The notes under the pieces were generated by a model. It did not search any database and had not been told where the DNA came from. It was given only the letters and a program-made list of their open reading frames with translations. From Silene conica (lineage: Eukaryota > Streptophyta > Magnoliopsida > Caryophyllales > Caryophyllaceae): a DNA stretch of 64,000 nt. Below, in pieces: positions 1-11,255 of this stretch; positions within the stretch are counted from its first letter, which is position 1, and every line of letters begins with the position of its first letter. Made by a program: the position numbers and the translations under genes. The DNA lies in assembly GCA_029255685.2 (NCBI GenBank), contig CM055313.2, positions 26,947,079 to 27,011,078 of the forward strand, read 5' to 3'.

Positions 1-122
1 TTATTTTTTTGGTGAAATGTGAGTATATATAGATATATCAAAAACCATCAAATGCACAAGGGGTCGGGAGTTCAAGCCTCCACAAAGACATTAAAGCTCA
101 AATTTACAACCATATAAACTAG

Positions 123-341
123 CTATCTGATCAATTCCTTCCATTTAACATTAGCAATATGTGGACCAGTTTTGATTCTGATACGATTTCTGACACTTTC
201 TTCAATTTGAGCAGAGACTTTCACAGGCAGGACTAATGTCATTTCAATTCGAGCCTGATTTCGTTGGAACCAAATATGGTACCTGTATGCAGTCATTATC
301 AGAGCCAGGATTTGCCATTTTACAGTTGTAAAATTAATCAA
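123..341 (-). pseudogene. LINE ORF2 C-terminal fragment
   Basis: A 72-codon minus-strand frame contains the string AYRYHIWFQRNQARIE, which resembles the C-terminal tail of plant non-LTR retrotransposon ORF2 proteins (the 'Y.IW..RN.R' block after the zinc-binding reverse-transcriptase region). Nothing upstream of the fragment (to the right) continues the reading frame, so only the extreme 3' end of a LINE appears to remain. The identification rests on one short motif. It could be a chance match, but the spacing of W, R and N is typical. Confidence 0.5.
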
Positions 342-1069
342 ATATACATAATATGAAAAATTAAAATGTAAAATTTTGAAAATATTTTGATTAATTTAAT
401 AAATATTTGGTATTTCTTTATTTAGTCTAATAAGAAATGTAAAACTTCTATAAAATGATACACACGTAAAGAAAATTACCATCGGCTTAATTTTTTTTTA
501 TTTTTTTACAGACTTGAATAAAAATTTGTACGATCTTTTTGTGTTTTTTTGGCAAAAACTGATTATTTTCGTGTTAATAATGACTTGGTCATTTATTTTA
601 GTAATAAAACTCGGTCATTGATACCCATATGTAATCATTATTCAAAAGTGATCATTATTTAGTAAAAAGTGATTAAACTTTTTTTCGTTACAAATACGAC
701 GATCTTAAAAAAAGTATTTGTGTGGAAAAATATATGAAAAATGGATCAAAGAAAAATAAAATAAAAATGCCGACAAATGAAAAAAAATAAAAAAATATAT
801 TAGGGAAAAATATAAGGAAAATTTGATTAAATAGTTTGGAAAAAAACGGTTTTGTTGACTCGGCAAAAAATGACCCGAGCATCATTAGTCGGGAGGTCAA
901 CATTGAAAACTCGAGTAATTTGAGAAAAATAATATTTTTTTCGCAAAAATATGTAAATCATTTAATATTTTTTCGCAAAAATAATAGTGAAAGTAATTTA
1001 GAAAGAAATGAATATAATTTAAAAAGATTTCAAAGTGTTAACTATATCAACAAGCTCAAGTTTTAATTT
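342..1069. other. AT-rich spacer, no gene seen
   Basis: Runs of A and T dominate. The open frames here are short and low in complexity (rich in F, I, K and N) and show no recognisable motif. I see no element ends. Confidence 0.6.
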
Positions 1070-1150
1070 CGGTAGCTCATCACAAGAACTCCACAATTAA
1101 GCGTGCTTAGGTGAGAGTAACCTTGGGATGGCTGACCTCCTGGGAAGGAT
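1070..1150 (+). repeat. 5S rRNA-derived block (Cassandra-type TRIM LTR remnant)
   Basis: This stretch follows the 3' two thirds of plant 5S rRNA: CATCA..AGAACTCC, then TTAAGCGTGCTTAGG, GAGAGTAACC, then GGATGGCTGACCTCCTGGGA. The first third of 5S rRNA is absent and several positions differ, so it is not a functional 5S gene. The variant upstream motif (TCGGTAGCTCATCACAAGAACTCC) resembles what I recall of Cassandra elements, short retrotransposons whose LTRs contain 5S sequence. No second LTR or primer binding site is visible, so it is a fragment or solo copy. A simple dispersed 5S pseudogene is the alternative. Confidence 0.65.
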
Positions 1151-1243
1151 ATACGATTCGCAAAAGTGAATGACTTGTGATTGTAAATAACGAGTTGAGA
1201 TATTAGCCAAGCAAGGATTAAAGCTTGACAAAATTCCATATGT

Positions 1244-1437
1244 AACCAAATGTGTTTGGTAGTGTGGTGGTTGCTCACCTCATCTCTTAACCATGAGGTC
1301 AGGGGTTCGATCCCTATCCATGGGAATGGAGCAACTCTTTGGCCAGCCGTTTACCTCTTCGTGAGAGCACCCGTGACGAGGGGACTATACACCGTTGTCG
1401 ACGGTGGACACCCCGATTTAGACCAAAAAAAAAAAAG
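1244..1437 (+). mobile_element. tRNA-derived SINE
   Basis: The sequence has the parts of a tRNA-type pol III promoter: an A-box-like TAGTGTGGTGG near 1260 and a perfect B box GGTTCGATCCC near 1304. About 120 bp of unrelated body follow, then a poly(A) run of about 12 bases at 1426. Imperfect target duplications are seen: a copy close to AAATTCCATATGT before the element (about 1229-1241) and GATTTCATATGT after the A run. About 190 bp is a normal size for plant SINEs. The internal promoter would drive transcription on the plus strand. Confidence 0.75.
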
Positions 1438-1533
1438 ATTTCATATGTGAAAATATTTTCATTATTAGTAAAAAAGAATATTTTACATTTTGTTTTTTTA
1501 TTTTTTATTTTTTTGTTTGCCACAGGAATAATT

Positions 1534-1757
1534 TTGGCCACGAGAATTAATTTTTGGCCACGGGAATTATTAGCCACGTGAGAATCTGTGGCTAAAAATA
1601 TAATTTTAGCCATGTTCTTGTTTTTCCCGTGGCTATCTGTTAGCCACGACCACTTGGGCCACGGAAGGTATTTCCGTGGCAAAGAGCTTTAGCCACGGGA
1701 AATTAGCACTTGCGCCACGAATTTAGTCGTGGCCTAAGTGCTCAATTGTAGTAGTGA
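1534..1757 (-). mobile_element. CACTA transposon end with subterminal repeats
   Basis: Read on the minus strand, the block starts CACTACTACAATTGAGCAC, the typical terminus of plant CACTA (En/Spm) elements. It is followed by many copies of a GCCACG/CGTGGC motif in both orientations between 1534 and 1735, matching the subterminal transposase-binding repeats of this superfamily. No matching second terminus is seen to the left, so the partner end lies outside the window or is lost. The end abuts an old copia LTR at 1758, consistent with insertion into it. Confidence 0.7.
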
Positions 1758-2548
1758 CTATAAATTGAATTAAAAAGACATGAATGTAGAAATAACATTT
1801 AATCTATGGAGAATCGGCCTAAGAACAACCTAGTAAACCCAAATTTCAATGTAGAAATTCTCCTTAGATTGCACCCAAGATGACCGAGAAAATTGCCCTT
1901 CAAGTTACCACCTTGATTACTATTAATTTTAGAGGCTTTTGTTTTAGGATTTTTTTTAGATGATGAAACTCACTCGCCAGCCATAAGAGAAATCTATTCC
2001 CTAATTAGTAGTAAGCTACACGGCTGGCCCAACACTTCCAATGTGTGATTGGGCTTTGTTTTGTGTTGTTTTCCCATATTAATTTCCGGAGAACATTTTC
2101 GGAAATGTAACATTGACACAATTTTAAGGAGAATGTTAATTAATTATCTTATATTTAATTAACCTAATTATATTATTCTAAAATATCATATATTAAAATA
2201 TATAATTAATAAATATAACATATATATATATATATATATATTTGTTAGAATTAACATTTAATTCATTTCTCCCAATTATTATTTAATCATATTAAATGTT
2301 TATCATCTAATTAACTACATTTAGCTAAGTTTGGCAATTACGTAATTATATCAATATATAATCACATTTCTCAGTACTATCCTATAGGTGTGACCTTTAG
2401 GGATCAGCATGACAGTAACGTCAAACTTCTAGTAAGCCAACCGTTACCGATAAACGTTAATCAACTGATTAATATACTAAGTATTCCTGTGATCCTGTAA
2501 AAGATTTATTTAAATAATCACACACTGTGGAGGACATTTACTCCAACA
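1758..2548 (-). mobile_element. Truncated copia LTR relic, minus strand
   Basis: Read on the minus strand from 2548 this begins TGTTGGAGTAAATGTCCTCC, the same start as the 3' LTR of the complete copia element at 62239. It also shares the conserved block around TGATCCCTAAAGGTCACACC further in. The rest is strongly diverged with many indels, and a (TA)n run sits near 2221-2240. The expected LTR 3' end is missing at about 1758, where the CACTA terminus begins. It is an old relative of the family that later inserted near the Rab gene, in the opposite orientation. Confidence 0.7.
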
Positions 2549-3114
2549 AATATATATGGCTCTATCCACTAAAACATAAGTCCGACAACACCCAAATATT
2601 CACCCAATTCAAAGCTCTTGTCAAAAAATATTTTAACAAACCCATCAAACAATTCTTCTCCGACAATGGCGGAGATTTTGTAAAATTAAACGCAACACTA
2701 CTCAATGATTGCATACGCCACTCGACATCTCCACCACATACTCCAGAACACAACGGTTATGCCGAAAGACGATATCGACACATCGTAGAAACATGCCTCG
2801 CCCTACTTAAAGATGTTAACCTACCAACCAAATACTGGCCCTTTGCGTTTAGTACGACCACATACCTTATAAATTGACTTCCGACTCGATCTTTAAACGG
2901 TAACTCACCCTACCTCATAATGCATAATAAACAACCTAACTATACAACCTCCACAATTTTGGCTGTCTATGCTATCCGTGGCTCCGACCCTACACCAAAC
3001 ACAAACTCGAGACCGTTCTATTCGGCGTATTTTCATAGGCTACTCCAACACCCAAAGTTCTACTCACTGTCTCGACCCCAAAACGCATCGCATATACACA
3101 TCGCGTCACGTTAA
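2549..3114 (+). pseudogene. Copia integrase fragment
   Basis: Translation gives the integrase catalytic core of a Ty1/copia polyprotein: KYIWLYPLKHKSD, then SDNGGDF (second catalytic Asp region), then TPEHNGYAERRYRHIVE carrying the catalytic Glu. The first catalytic Asp and everything N-terminal are absent, because the copia LTR relic ends exactly where this coding begins. A stop follows TTTYLIN near 2875, and homology continues through other frames with further stops. C-rich codon use sets it apart from the other copia in the window, so it is a different lineage. Confidence 0.85.
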
Positions 3115-3639
3115 ATTCTATGATGAAATCTACCCACTAGCTAACAACAACCAACCATCGACCCCAGGCCACCACCCACCACCGCCGAATGGACCACTCT
3201 ATATCTTCCTCTACTCCCTTCTCAGCCCTCTGCAACGCCACAGTCCACAAACACCACCAAACAGCCCGTACCCACTCGCTCTCCCATTACACAAGTTTAA
3301 CATCGTCGTCAACCAGCCCACTTTGACCCCCCAATCGATCCCACCCCAGCCCAAACCACCAGCCCATCTTCCTCCAACCAAATCACGGAAGGTCAACCTA
3401 ATGAACGCCTCTTAACCACTGACCCGACAACCACAGCTACTGCCACTTCCAGCCCTCTTCGATCTGCCCCACAACCACCACAGAAAACGGTCACCACAAG
3501 ACTTGACAATAACATTTGCAAACCAAACCCGAAATATGTTAACCTCGCCCTTCAAAACACGTTGGCTACACAACTTCCCAACACTGTCAAACAGGTCCTC
3601 GTCCTACCTCAATGGCGACATGCAGTGCAAGATGAATCC
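3115..3639 (+). pseudogene. Copia integrase-RT linker, decayed
   Basis: This is the proline- and serine-rich spacer expected between integrase and reverse transcriptase in copia polyproteins. An open frame of about 148 codons (2969-3415) runs through it with repeated PPxP-like segments, but it is not the ancestral frame throughout. No catalytic motif is expected or found. Confidence 0.55.
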
Positions 3640-4489
3640 GATGCTCTAGCATGCAACATTACATAGACCTTAGTCCCTCGCTCGCATGCCCAAACAACAC
3701 AAAGCTAGACTTGTTGCGAAAGGATTTCACCAACGACCATGAATCAACTACACCGAAACCTGCAGTCCGGTTATAAAACCAACAACAGTTCGTCTAATAA
3801 TCTCTATTGCCGTTTCAAAACAATGGTCACTTCGCCAACTTGACGTCAACAACGTATTCCTACAGGGGACACTTACCGACAATGTTTTCATGACACAACC
3901 ACCAGGTTTCCTTGATCAAGCAAAACACGACTATGTTTGCAAATTAAACAAAGCAATTTACGGACTAAAACAAGCTCCTAGAGCATGGTACACCGACTAA
4001 AAACATACATCACCAACAATGGATTCAAACAATCCATCTCTGACTCATCTCTCTTCATTTTACAAACCACAAAAACGGAAATATACATGCTCATCTATGT
4101 CGATGACATCATTATTACAGGGCCCAACACAAGTCACTTGCAAACCTTCATCGATAACCTGCCAAACTGTCTCTCACTCAAAGACCTCGGACCCCTATCC
4201 TACTTTATAGGCATCGAGGTCACTCCCAATACACTTGGAATCCACCTCAGCCAATCAAAATATGTACATGACCTACTTACTAAATATAAGATGGGGAATG
4301 CAAAACCAAACACTACTCCCATGGCCACCTCCCCACCTTTTACAAGAGAGGACACGCAGCCTGTTCATGAGCAAACTACATATCGGGCAATAGTAGACAG
4401 CCTCCAATACCCCTCTCTCACAAGACCAGACATCGCATTCGCAGTTAACCGTCTGGCCCAATTTCTTCATCACCCAACCATGACTCACT
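3640..4489 (+). pseudogene. Copia reverse transcriptase, decayed
   Basis: The region carries copia RT homology: a frame-disrupted block around 3700-3960 (matches to the 'LVAKGF..YTETFSPV' and '[10 protein letters not shown]' regions can be read across frames), then an open 168-codon frame with LIYVDDIIITG, which includes the YVDD catalytic motif. DLGPLSYFIGIEV and SLQYPSLTRPDIAFAVNRLAQF follow, both conserved RT-to-RNase H landmarks. Multiple stops and frameshifts before 3985 make it non-functional. Confidence 0.85.
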
Positions 4490-5040
4490 GACCACACTCA
4501 AACGACTACTACGTTACCTTCAAGGATGCCAATCACATGGCATCCAACTGTATCGCGATACACCACTCTGCCTTAATGTCTACTGCGACGTTGACTTCGG
4601 TGATGACAAACATAACTACCTATCAACCACTGGCTACATCACTTATCTTGGACGCAATCCAATTGCCTAGTCCTCCAAGAAAAAAAAGGCATTTATCTAT
4701 CTACAACCGAAGCAGAATTCCGCGTCATTGCCTCTGTAACAACCGAAACACTATGGCTACGCAACCTTCTACCTGAACTATGCATCACAGCCACCAAACC
4801 GCCGACAATATTCTGCGACCACATCTCAGCAACGTTGTACGCCAAAAATCCAGTCTTTCACTCCAGAATGAAGCACATGACCATCTCCTTCCACTACGTT
4901 AAACAACAACTATAGCTCGGCCAGATCCGTATCTCACACACTGCCAACAAGGACCAAATCGCCGACATCCTCACAAAGCCCCTACACAAACAGCAGTTCC
5001 ATGATTACGAGACAAGCTTGGACTTATCACGAGAACGTCC
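4490..5040 (+). pseudogene. Copia RNase H, decayed
   Basis: Fragments of the RNase H domain appear in shifting frames: a CDVDFGDD catalytic block near 4580, an STTEAEFRVIA block near 4700-4730, and a C-terminal ADILTKPLH block near 4960-4990. All three are standard copia RNase H signatures in the right order. At least three frame changes and stops separate them. Confidence 0.8.
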
Positions 5041-5309
5041 AACTCGAGGGGGCATATTAACCATATATCCGAAGATACTATTCTCAAAACACAAGATCAA
5101 ATCAGTCCCACAAAATACTCTAGCAAAGCTGTCAAATAACTGTAATTATAGCAATAGAATTATCTTGTCAATCAATTAGTCAATCAATTAGCTTTGTATA
5201 GGCTCCTTCCCTTCTTTAGATGTAATCTCCCTCCTATATAATGTACACTAACCATCATCAGTAAATACAAGTTTTCATTCTATCAAACCTACTGCTATTC
5301 ATTCTTACA
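5041..5309 (+). repeat. Polypurine tract and 3' LTR of the decayed copia
   Basis: CGAGGGGGCA at 5044-5054 is a good polypurine tract placed directly after the coding remnant. The LTR then runs from about 5055 (TATTAACC, probably from TGTTAACC) to 5309 (CTTACA), about 255 bp. It has TATATAA near 5235 as a possible TATA or polyadenylation region. The 5' LTR is not in the window. Confidence 0.65.
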
Positions 5310-7299
5310 GCCACCACACTCCACCCAGTGATTGCTACTCGACAATCTAATCCCGTCTCAAACATAATGTTTGATGATGCATATATCCGACTAGTCGACT
5401 ACCCCTTACCTGTAGGGATGCGGGTTATGACTGTACAACCTCGAAAGATTGATGCGGATCTTATTTTTGTGCCCAACTCGCTCCTTATGTCTTTTCAAGG
5501 AAATGTATGCCCTCCAGTTTATTCAGCTCGAGTTGTTGAATGCTGAATGTGATCGAGAAATGGTGCTCGAACCAGTGATTTATATTCGTCAATTTAATCT
5601 CCTCTTAAACATATTGTTATTGTTTGATGTTGTTTGAATTATCATTTGTGTGTCTTGTTGTTGTTCTTATTTTCTTGTTAATATGTCTTGAATAAAATTG
5701 TTATATATAATTTACAGAGTACTAATAATTTTTGTGTATGTATTTTTATCAAAGCAAAAATACGATAAATGTTCCATCTTTATAACCCGCTTAAAAGTAT
5801 TCAGAAATACTTATTCTTAACAGAAAGAAAAAAGAATTAGCGTGAAAAAAATTAAAAAGAAAAATATTGTACAACTTAAATACAAGTACAAGAAAAAATG
5901 AGGTTGATGACTTTTATTCAAAAACATACAAAGAACTCAGGATGTGCCACGTTTCATATACAACCTCAATCTTAAATATACTCTCTTTAAAAAAACGAAG
6001 TGTTTAAAAACATGATCTTAGAATTCGAAAAAACATAAGGATACCACGTAGAAACCCAAATAAATATGTATTTATGTGCGATTTTTTTTATTCGTCTTTA
6101 CTAGTACATTAAAAATATATAACTTTTATAATTTTTACGAATACGTAGCTAAATATATTTAACACATAAAACCTGCGTTGACAAACGTGAAAAAACAAAC
6201 TTGTAGTGTGGATTTGAATGAGAAAAAATATAAGGATACCACGTAAAAAAACCAAAATAAATATGTATTTTCGAGAATAATTGATCATATAAATAAGTGT
6301 TTTTTTTTAAATAACCCCCTTAAATGTTCTTAATTCCGACTTAACACTATTACCCCCTTAAAAGTTTTGAATTAAGAAGAATTTAAAGTGGTTATTCCGA
6401 TCTAACTATTACATTCCGACTTTTAACTAACCTAAGCTACCTAAACTACCCTTAATAATTTACCCTCCCTTAACCCCACCCTCCTATTTACTCAATCATC
6501 CCCAATTCAATTGTTCATCTTCTTTACTCAACATTGATCTCTCCTTCGTCCATTAACAGCAGCAACAATATATGTGGCAGAATTTGCAATGGTGGATGAC
6601 TAATTAAGTCCTTACGTCACCCCTCTTTCATCACTCAAAACTCAAAATTCCTAATTCTTCATTTCTTGCTTATCTGAAAAACTGATAAGACCATAGACCC
6701 GATACCTCTTTGTATTTTATAGATAGCTACTCGCCTATAATAAGCTTGCTAAGAAGCTGAGCACCTTGACTTAGAGCTAGGGAAGGAAGGGAGAGAAAAA
6801 TCATGTGCGTACCTAATATAAAAAGAGAGGCACGTCGAATAATAATTCCTTTCTGAAAATTTTAATTTCACAATTGATTAATCAATTAATGTATTTATTG
6901 CATTAATTGAGCAAATATTCGAGTACAATGGAAGTGCATCAGTAGAAATGGTAGGAAAAAATTGTTTCGGCATTGCTAGCAATTGTCGTCTCGATATTCA
7001 ACTTTAAACTATTGCTACAAATTTTCAGCGAATTTTTCAGATTAATGATCGTCTCTTCATCGGTCTTGCCGGTTTTACTACTGATGTTTAAACTCTATAG
7101 ACGTGATTAAAATGAACACCATGCATTCCTGAACTCGTGATTGCTACTCGTCAATTTAATCTCGTCTTCAACATTGTGCTTGATGATATGCGTACACTCG
7201 TCCCCTTACCTGCGTCTATTCTTATCGCCATTTCACGAATGACAACGACTGTTGCACCGGTTGTTCGTGCAAAATATCCCAATCATCAATAGCACATGT
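5310..7299. other. Spacer with dispersed repeat pieces, no intact gene
   Basis: No convincing gene. A related segment of about 80 bp occurs three times on the plus strand: near 5328-5420, 5570-5625 and 7137-7215. The copies share GTGATT..TACTCG.CAAT.TAATC and a following AACAT-TTTGATG block. Another repeat, with ACACGTAAAACCTGCGTTGACAAAC and a downstream AGGATACCACGTA block, is at 6030-6265, with relatives at 27420-27540. A 72-codon frame at 5328-5546 falls in the first repeat and has no recognised homology. Confidence 0.5.
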
Positions 7300-7433
7300 G
7301 CGGAATTCCCTTATGGAGATTCGCTCTTTTCTGCGTTCTAATCGCCACTGGTCTGTAAGCCTTGTCACGAGCTAGTCTAGTAGCTTACTGGTTTCTGTTT
7401 TAATTTATATAAGTCTACTTTTGTCAAAAAAAA
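7300..7433 (+). mobile_element. 5'-truncated LINE tail (candidate)
   Basis: A short segment ends in an A run (7426-7434) and lies between two copies of ATAGCAC (7289-7295 and 7434-7440), each followed by TGT or TTGT. Its 3' part resembles plant LINE 3' untranslated sequence (TTTAATTTATATAAG then a T-rich stretch before poly(A)). The duplication is short and imperfect, so the call is tentative. Confidence 0.4.
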
Positions 7434-8180
7434 ATAGCACTTGTACGTGCCATACAAAGTCTGCATTCCCAATTCCTTTTGGTCTATTAATTGTTGAATT
7501 ATAAATCAATCTTGTTCGATTTATCGTCATGTGTCGATACGATTTTACGTTCTTGTCATTTAATATATGCACTAGTTTTGTACCCGTGCAGAAAGCACGG
7601 GTTGTTTTAAATATTAAGGTTAAAGTCGGTATTTCAATTAATGTTTTAATATTTAAAATTAGTCTTTACAATTGTAGAAACAATAAATGATCATAAGTAA
7701 TTTATATTATCTAGTTAGAAAAATGTATTATGAGTATTTATATTTGTATATTTTGGAGTTTACCACAGTTAGCATAACATTTGAAATAATAGATCTACGT
7801 TCGGTAATTGAAACCTCTTTGAGAACTACATATATAATGGCCATGTTGCATATATGATACGGAAAATTCAACTATTTGGGCTTGCTCATAGTACGTCATG
7901 ATAGAAATTAATAGATATATATATATATATCTAATCAAACATTTATTCTTACATGTGTTTATCATACCACAGAAATAAATCTCGCTTGTAAGTAATGTAA
8001 AAAGTCTATAACGCGACACCACGGACTATGAATAATCGGTTGAATAATCTATCTTCATTGTGATTGTCCATGGTCCTAAAAAGCATATCGAATATTGTTC
8101 ACAAAATAAGTCGGTTAAGATAATTTGATAAGAGCTAATACACCAAATAATAAAATTGGAGACAAAAGATAATTATGATA

Positions 8181-8275
8181 CTCCCTTAATTCAACTTTTA
8201 TCAGCTCACTTCAATATAATACTCCTCATATATATTAAGGTAATTGGGTGGTAAAACTTCAATGGACCGAGGGAG
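8181..8275. mobile_element. Stowaway-like MITE
   Basis: A segment of about 95 bp is bounded by CTCCCT at the left and AGGGAG at the right. Each end is flanked by TA, the target of Tc1/mariner Stowaway MITEs. The right inverted end (CTCCCTCGGTCC on the minus strand) is close to the Stowaway consensus; the left end has diverged. The small size and nested location fit. Confidence 0.5.
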
Positions 8276-10704
8276 TATAAAACTATTTTGAGAGATTAAA
8301 AAAATAGAAGGATTACAAAAATAAAAAATGAAAAAAACTTGCATTTGTAAGGATGTACATAAATTTAGTCTTATATATAATGTTAATCTATGTTTCTCCT
8401 TTTACCATGAGTTCATGTCATGTTTTCTTTATTAATCATTTCTTATGTTTATCCCTTGTATTCTTAGGTGTTAAAAAAGTCATTAAGATATTTATTGTGC
8501 TATCTTAATTATGATACACTAATAATCTTACAACTTTAATACACGATATTAATTAAGTATAAATTAGAGAAAATAAATAATTCTGATACAAAAATATTTT
8601 TACAAAAGAGTAAAAAATATGACACTTACAAAGATGTATATAGAAAATTTAATTTTATATAAGAAAAATCTATGTCTCTCTGTATACCATGAGTTCATGA
8701 CATTACCTATTTATTATTTATTTTATTTGTCAATACCTTTTTGTACTCACGGTTCTTATATTTCAGGTGTTAAAAAGTACTCCTATTAAAATATTTATTG
8801 TGCCATATTAAGTAAGGTATACTAACAATCTTAAAAAGTTAATAGGTTTTTTTTTTTTGAAAGGTAAAAAGTTAATAGGTTAAATTAATTAAGTTTAGTG
8901 ATAATTATTGATAATGACATGTAATAAAACTAATTGTTTTTAGCAATAATAAGTTATTCTCTGTGAAATAAAATTCACACGCAAACTCAACAATAATTGA
9001 GTTTTTAAAATTTGGGTTCAATTGGTTGCCTTATTTTAAACACAATAAGTCTTTCCTGTGCGACATGTCAAGTGATAAACTACCCATGTGGGTAGCTAAG
9101 ACAAAACAAATTGTTACTCCCTAGGGAATCGTAAATGAAGTTAGTAACTGAAAATGAAAGAACAAATTAAATGCATCAAATTGGATTGTTTCTCTTTTTT
9201 TCTTTCTTTTTTTGAGAATGACAAATAACCTAATAGAAAGAACTTAAAACATATATGATTGGGGGCCTTTTATCCTCTCAATAGTCTCATAAATCATATT
9301 TTTGATAGTAGTATAGTTATGAAATTTAATCAATGTTAGTCTTAATATAGCATCTATATGAATTTGTCAATAATTCTAAAATGTATTTTTTTTTTCATAA
9401 ATGATAAATTCAAGAAAAATAGTTGCATACTACATATCTCATTACATTTTATAAGACATATACATTAGATAATATGACATGAACGTATAAATATTAGATT
9501 ATAATGTACTTTTTGCCATTATATATGTCAGTAAGATTTTTTTTTTTGTCCAACTTGTTGAAAAGATTGATATACACGCAACTCCAATTTCATTCTATGG
9601 GTGATTTTTCAAAGCAAAATAATAAATAAGAAACCAACACATTCCAAAATAAAACATACATTTGAAAGCTTATGAAATACTATATTTTTTGTTATGATAT
9701 GTTATTGAGTGGAGTGGGTGAAGAGTTTTTTTAAGCATTTCAAGTATTTTCCTTCATCGTATAGTCTTGTTTCTCTCATGAACCATCCCTACAAAAAAAT
9801 CATTGAGTATTAATAACGCACAAAATGGTGGAATTTGATATATGTAATATTAACCTTATCGATATTTATGTAAGTTTTCCCTTAAATAATGAAAGAAAGA
9901 GCGCATTGAGTCATAAAGATGTAAGTATATTTACCTTTAAGTATGACAACACCAAAAATCTTGATAGCACCTAAATAAGAACAAAACAACACTTAAAAAT
10001 AGGGATGATGAGCACTTCATAAACAATGAAATTTAAAAATAATTAACAATTAATTAATTATTTTAAAACCATAATACAATTACCTTACCTTAATATACTT
10101 ACCTTGATATTGATACATGATAGGAAAAATTATTGACACACATAATTCTGTTGAAGATGGAGTAAAAAAAATATTGGCTTGAATTTTGACTCACAAATGT
10201 TGCCTTCCATCAAACATTTATAGCCAATTGATGATGTGTTTTATGACAAATTTAATATATACATAAATATGTAGTAAAATTTTGTGACTTTTGAGCATAA
10301 TTTTTCATTATTATCAAATTTAATTTATACATATATATGGATGAAATATGAAAGGTTTGCTTTAATATACATAAATATGTGGTATAGTTTTAATATTTTT
10401 AAACATTACTTTTTATTATTAACAAGTTATAAAATGAGAGACTGAAATTTTTTATTTGAAATTTAAGATATTATAGTTTTAAAAATTAAAAGGCTAATAT
10501 TTAATGTTAAGTATGTTATTATTTGCCCTTACAAATTTTTATTTTTTATAAACGGCGTAAATTAAAATTATTGGTATTTATTTGTTGCTTAAAATGTTCC
10601 AACAATAAACATCGATATTTTAAATTTATTAGGAAGTTGGATTTTTTATTGTTATTTGATTTATGTAGAAATTAAAAAGGCCAAAGGTTAATGTTTGATA
10701 AGTT

Positions 10705-11023
10705 ATTTACAATTAATGTTTAATTTTTTTTCTTTTTCTCTTTAAAATAAGAAATAGTGATGTGGCTTCATGTCATGTGTAATAAGTGACGTGACTTTTT
10801 GTTAATGGTAGGTGACATTGTCTATGTGGCATTTTATGTTACCCTTTTAATAATATTATATAGATTTACAATTAATGTTTAATTTTTTTTCCTTTTCTCT
10901 TTAAAATAAAAAATAGTGATGTGGCTCCATGTGATGTGTAATAAGTGACGTGACTTTTTGTTAATGATAGGTGGCATTGTCTATATGACATTTTATGTTA
11001 CCCTTTTAATAATATTGTATAGA
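10705..11023 (-). repeat. 160-bp tandem duplication of the Helitron 5' end
   Basis: Two copies with a 160-bp period lie head to tail (10705-10864 and 10865-11023). Each ends with a full Helitron 5' terminus on the minus strand (TCTATA..AATATTATTAAAAGGG). They differ at roughly a dozen positions, so the duplication is not recent. Either terminus could have served as the replication start. Confidence 0.8.
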
Positions 11024-11211
11024 TTAGTATTATGTTTGTCTCGTAACATTAACTTTTTTTAATGAAATTGTCTACAATTACTTTCTTGCAGAGGCACAAA
11101 TTTCTCATATCCGGCCTTGGTTGTCTTTGATAGCAATATCTCAGCTAGCATATTTAATAAAGTTACGAGGACGAAACTCAGTACCTGGGTTCAAATTTTG
11201 TTAATGATTAA
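11024..11211. other. Spacer between Helitrons
   Basis: About 190 bp without a recognisable gene. A pyrimidine-rich stretch ending in TTGCAG at 11085-11090 looks like a splice acceptor, followed by about 110 bp open in one frame, but nothing identifies a product. Confidence 0.4.
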
Positions 11212-11253
11212 CTAGTATATAGATTTTGCGCAATGCGCGGTATATATAGAGTA
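11212..11253 (-). mobile_element. Helitron 3'-end stub, minus strand
   Basis: The minus strand reads GCGCATTGCGC (a perfect short hairpin) followed by AAAATCTATATACTAG and then T, which is a canonical Helitron 3' terminus. Only 42 bp remain before the plus-strand Helitron begins. The body of this older element was presumably split by that insertion or deleted. Confidence 0.55.
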
Positions 11254-11255
11254 TC

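Larger units (their letters stand above)
7572..11023 (-). mobile_element. Non-autonomous Helitron, minus strand
   Basis: Read on the minus strand, the 5' end is TCTATACAATATTATTAAAA followed by GGG, the usual plant Helitron start. The 3' end has a 7-bp stem hairpin (CCCGTGC, 5-nt loop, GCACGGG), then a short spacer and CTAG. The flanks are A before TC and T after CTAG, the expected A/T insertion site. The interior is AT-rich and without a recognisable gene or captured exon. It contains a Stowaway-like MITE and a duplicated 5' end. Confidence 0.75.

Noticed and set aside
1260-1330. Possible tRNA gene
   Set aside because: A and B boxes are present, but no cloverleaf can be completed, and the body with poly(A) fits a SINE.
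1314-1682. 122-codon minus-strand frame
   Set aside because: It runs through the antisense of the SINE, its A tail and the CACTA subterminal repeats.
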